From: CAVTOA01 sp963736285 | GTDB taxonomy: Bacteria; Actinomycetota; Actinomycetes; Mycobacteriales; QHCE01 | NCBI GenBank assembly: GCA_963736285.1 | Contig: CAVTOA010000003.1 | Coordinates: 1,364,001-1,428,000 of the forward strand | Reading direction: 5' to 3' | DNA: 64,000 nucleotides | In this document: positions 63,408-64,000 of the stretch, one piece after another | Layout: every line of letters begins with the position of its first letter | Position numbering within the stretch: the stretch's first letter is position 1 | Made by a program: the position numbers and the translations under genes | Notes under the pieces: generated by a model | Told to the model about the DNA's origin: nothing | The model's input: the letters and a program-made list of their open reading frames with translations, nothing else | Database searches by the model: none

Positions 63408-64000
63408 ATGATGCTGAGTTGGATTTTCCTCGCTGCCTCTGTGGTCGCATATGGGGTTGCCAACTTCTTGCAGGCGGTCGCGGCTACTCGACTGTCCGGA
63501 TCCCCAAGCCTTACACCACAGCTTTTCTTCCGGCTCGCCAACTATAAGAGCTATGTGGTGGGCCTGTTGTGCCAGCTCATCGCGGCGGTATTGGCCTTCT
63601 TTGCTCGCCGCGATCTCCCGCTCTTCTTAGTGCAGGCATCCGTGGCCGCTGGATTGGGTGTGACCGCGATCCTTGGGGTGGCGCTGCTCAAATGGCGTCT
63701 ACCCGGTACTGAGGTGGCGTTACTTCTTGCCTTAGCGGGTGGCTTGGCCGCCTTGATTGTGTCGGCGGAACGGAGTCATTCCAGAGAATTGGGACCCCTG
63801 TTCCTACTGGTTCTAGGCGGTCTCGTCGTCGCATTCGGGTTTGCCGGACATCTTGCCACCAGCATCTCCGGTCCACCGGGCTCCGTGCTGCTGGGATCAC
63901 TTGCCGGTGCCGCATTTGGCGCGGCCGCTATTGCTTCTCGACCGCTCGCGAGCGCGGATTCGTGGTCCGACTTTGCGACAAACCCGTTGTTGTATGTGAT
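63408..64000 (+). CDS. DMT-like membrane transporter, 3' end outside the window
   Basis: The frame from ATG 63408 stays open to the right edge (197 codons). MMLSWIFLAASVVAYGVANF begins the first helix; about six to seven helices are visible with short charged loops (RRDLPLF, ERSHSRELG). This is the drug/metabolite-transporter or EamA-like pattern in mycobacteria. Start also possible at ATG 63411. Confidence 0.75.
   Translation, partial: MMLSWIFLAASVVAYGVANFLQAVAATRLSGSPSLTPQLFFRLANYKSYVVGLLCQLIAAVLAFFARRDLPLFLVQASVAAGLGVTAILGVALLKWRLPGTEVALLLALAGGLAALIVSAERSHSRELGPLFLLVLGGLVVAFGFAGHLATSISGPPGSVLLGSLAGAAFGAAAIASRPLASADSWSDFATNPLLYV

Noticed and set aside
1..64000. CRISPR arrays and rRNA genes
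   Set aside because: No regularly spaced direct repeats with unique spacers and no rRNA sequence were seen on either strand.

Overview
The window comes from an actinobacterium of the order Mycobacteriales (mycolic-acid group), probably a lineage of lower GC than Mycobacterium. The evidence is gene content: an SOS mutasome (imuA'-imuB-dnaE2) under a mycobacterial-type LexA box, a PDZ-Lon protease next to a UPF0182 membrane protein, an MTAP / epimerase / glycosyltransferase / DUF2064 run that resembles the Rv0535-Rv0541 neighbourhood, a GH65 phosphorylase plus HAD mutase pair (Rv3401/Rv3400-like), and many GTG starts. I cannot name the species.

1-4.15 kb is core: PDZ-Lon protease (cut by the window edge), UPF0182 protein, and the initiator tRNA gene with its terminator. 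4.06-16.54 kb is an accessory region integrated at the 3' end of that tRNA. It holds three att-like copies of the tRNA 3' end, remnants of at least two tyrosine integrases, an internally deleted IS256-family element, a DUF4143 ATPase cassette present twice, a BrnT/BrnA toxin-antitoxin pair, an ImmA/IrrE fragment, an IS3-family element, and a restriction-modification module (C5 methyltransferase, small unknown protein, Vsr, and a divergent Eco29kI-like GIY-YIG nuclease). The second ATPase copy is mixed with integrase sequence base by base, which looks like a consensus of mis-assigned reads.

16.5-21.7 kb is a two-component system divergent from a flavin electron-transfer operon: a ferric-reductase-like membrane flavoprotein, an exported FMN-binding protein and its flavin transferase ApbE. 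A PhoP/OmpR-type direct repeat lies between them. 21.7-25.6 kb holds small and decayed genes (MDR dehydrogenase remnant, CsbD-like gene, two membrane proteins, a PadR regulator, a TPR protein).

25.6-38.4 kb is rich in molybdenum-cofactor genes: moaE, a MoeA-MoaC-MogA triple fusion, moeZ/moeB with rhodanese, moaA, moaD, and a probable client enzyme (membrane-anchored sulfite-oxidase-fold protein with an internal Tat motif). These are interleaved with MTAP, a sugar epimerase, a glycosyltransferase, a DUF2064 protein and a methyltransferase.

38.5-42.8 kb carries a VapC remnant, a stress-type SDR, a broken 2H phosphoesterase, a universal stress protein and a frameshifted Acg-type nitroreductase. 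42.8-48.5 kb is the mutasome. 48.5-59.1 kb has a fatty-acid desaturase, the GH65/HAD pair, an APC permease and the helicase HrpA. 59.3-64 kb has an aldehyde dehydrogenase, VapBC, a secreted beta-propeller/proline-rich protein and a membrane transporter cut by the right edge.

Many genes, including core ones such as dnaE2, carry single-base frameshifts, several in short homopolymers. The reader should suspect residual indel errors before concluding that these genes are dead.
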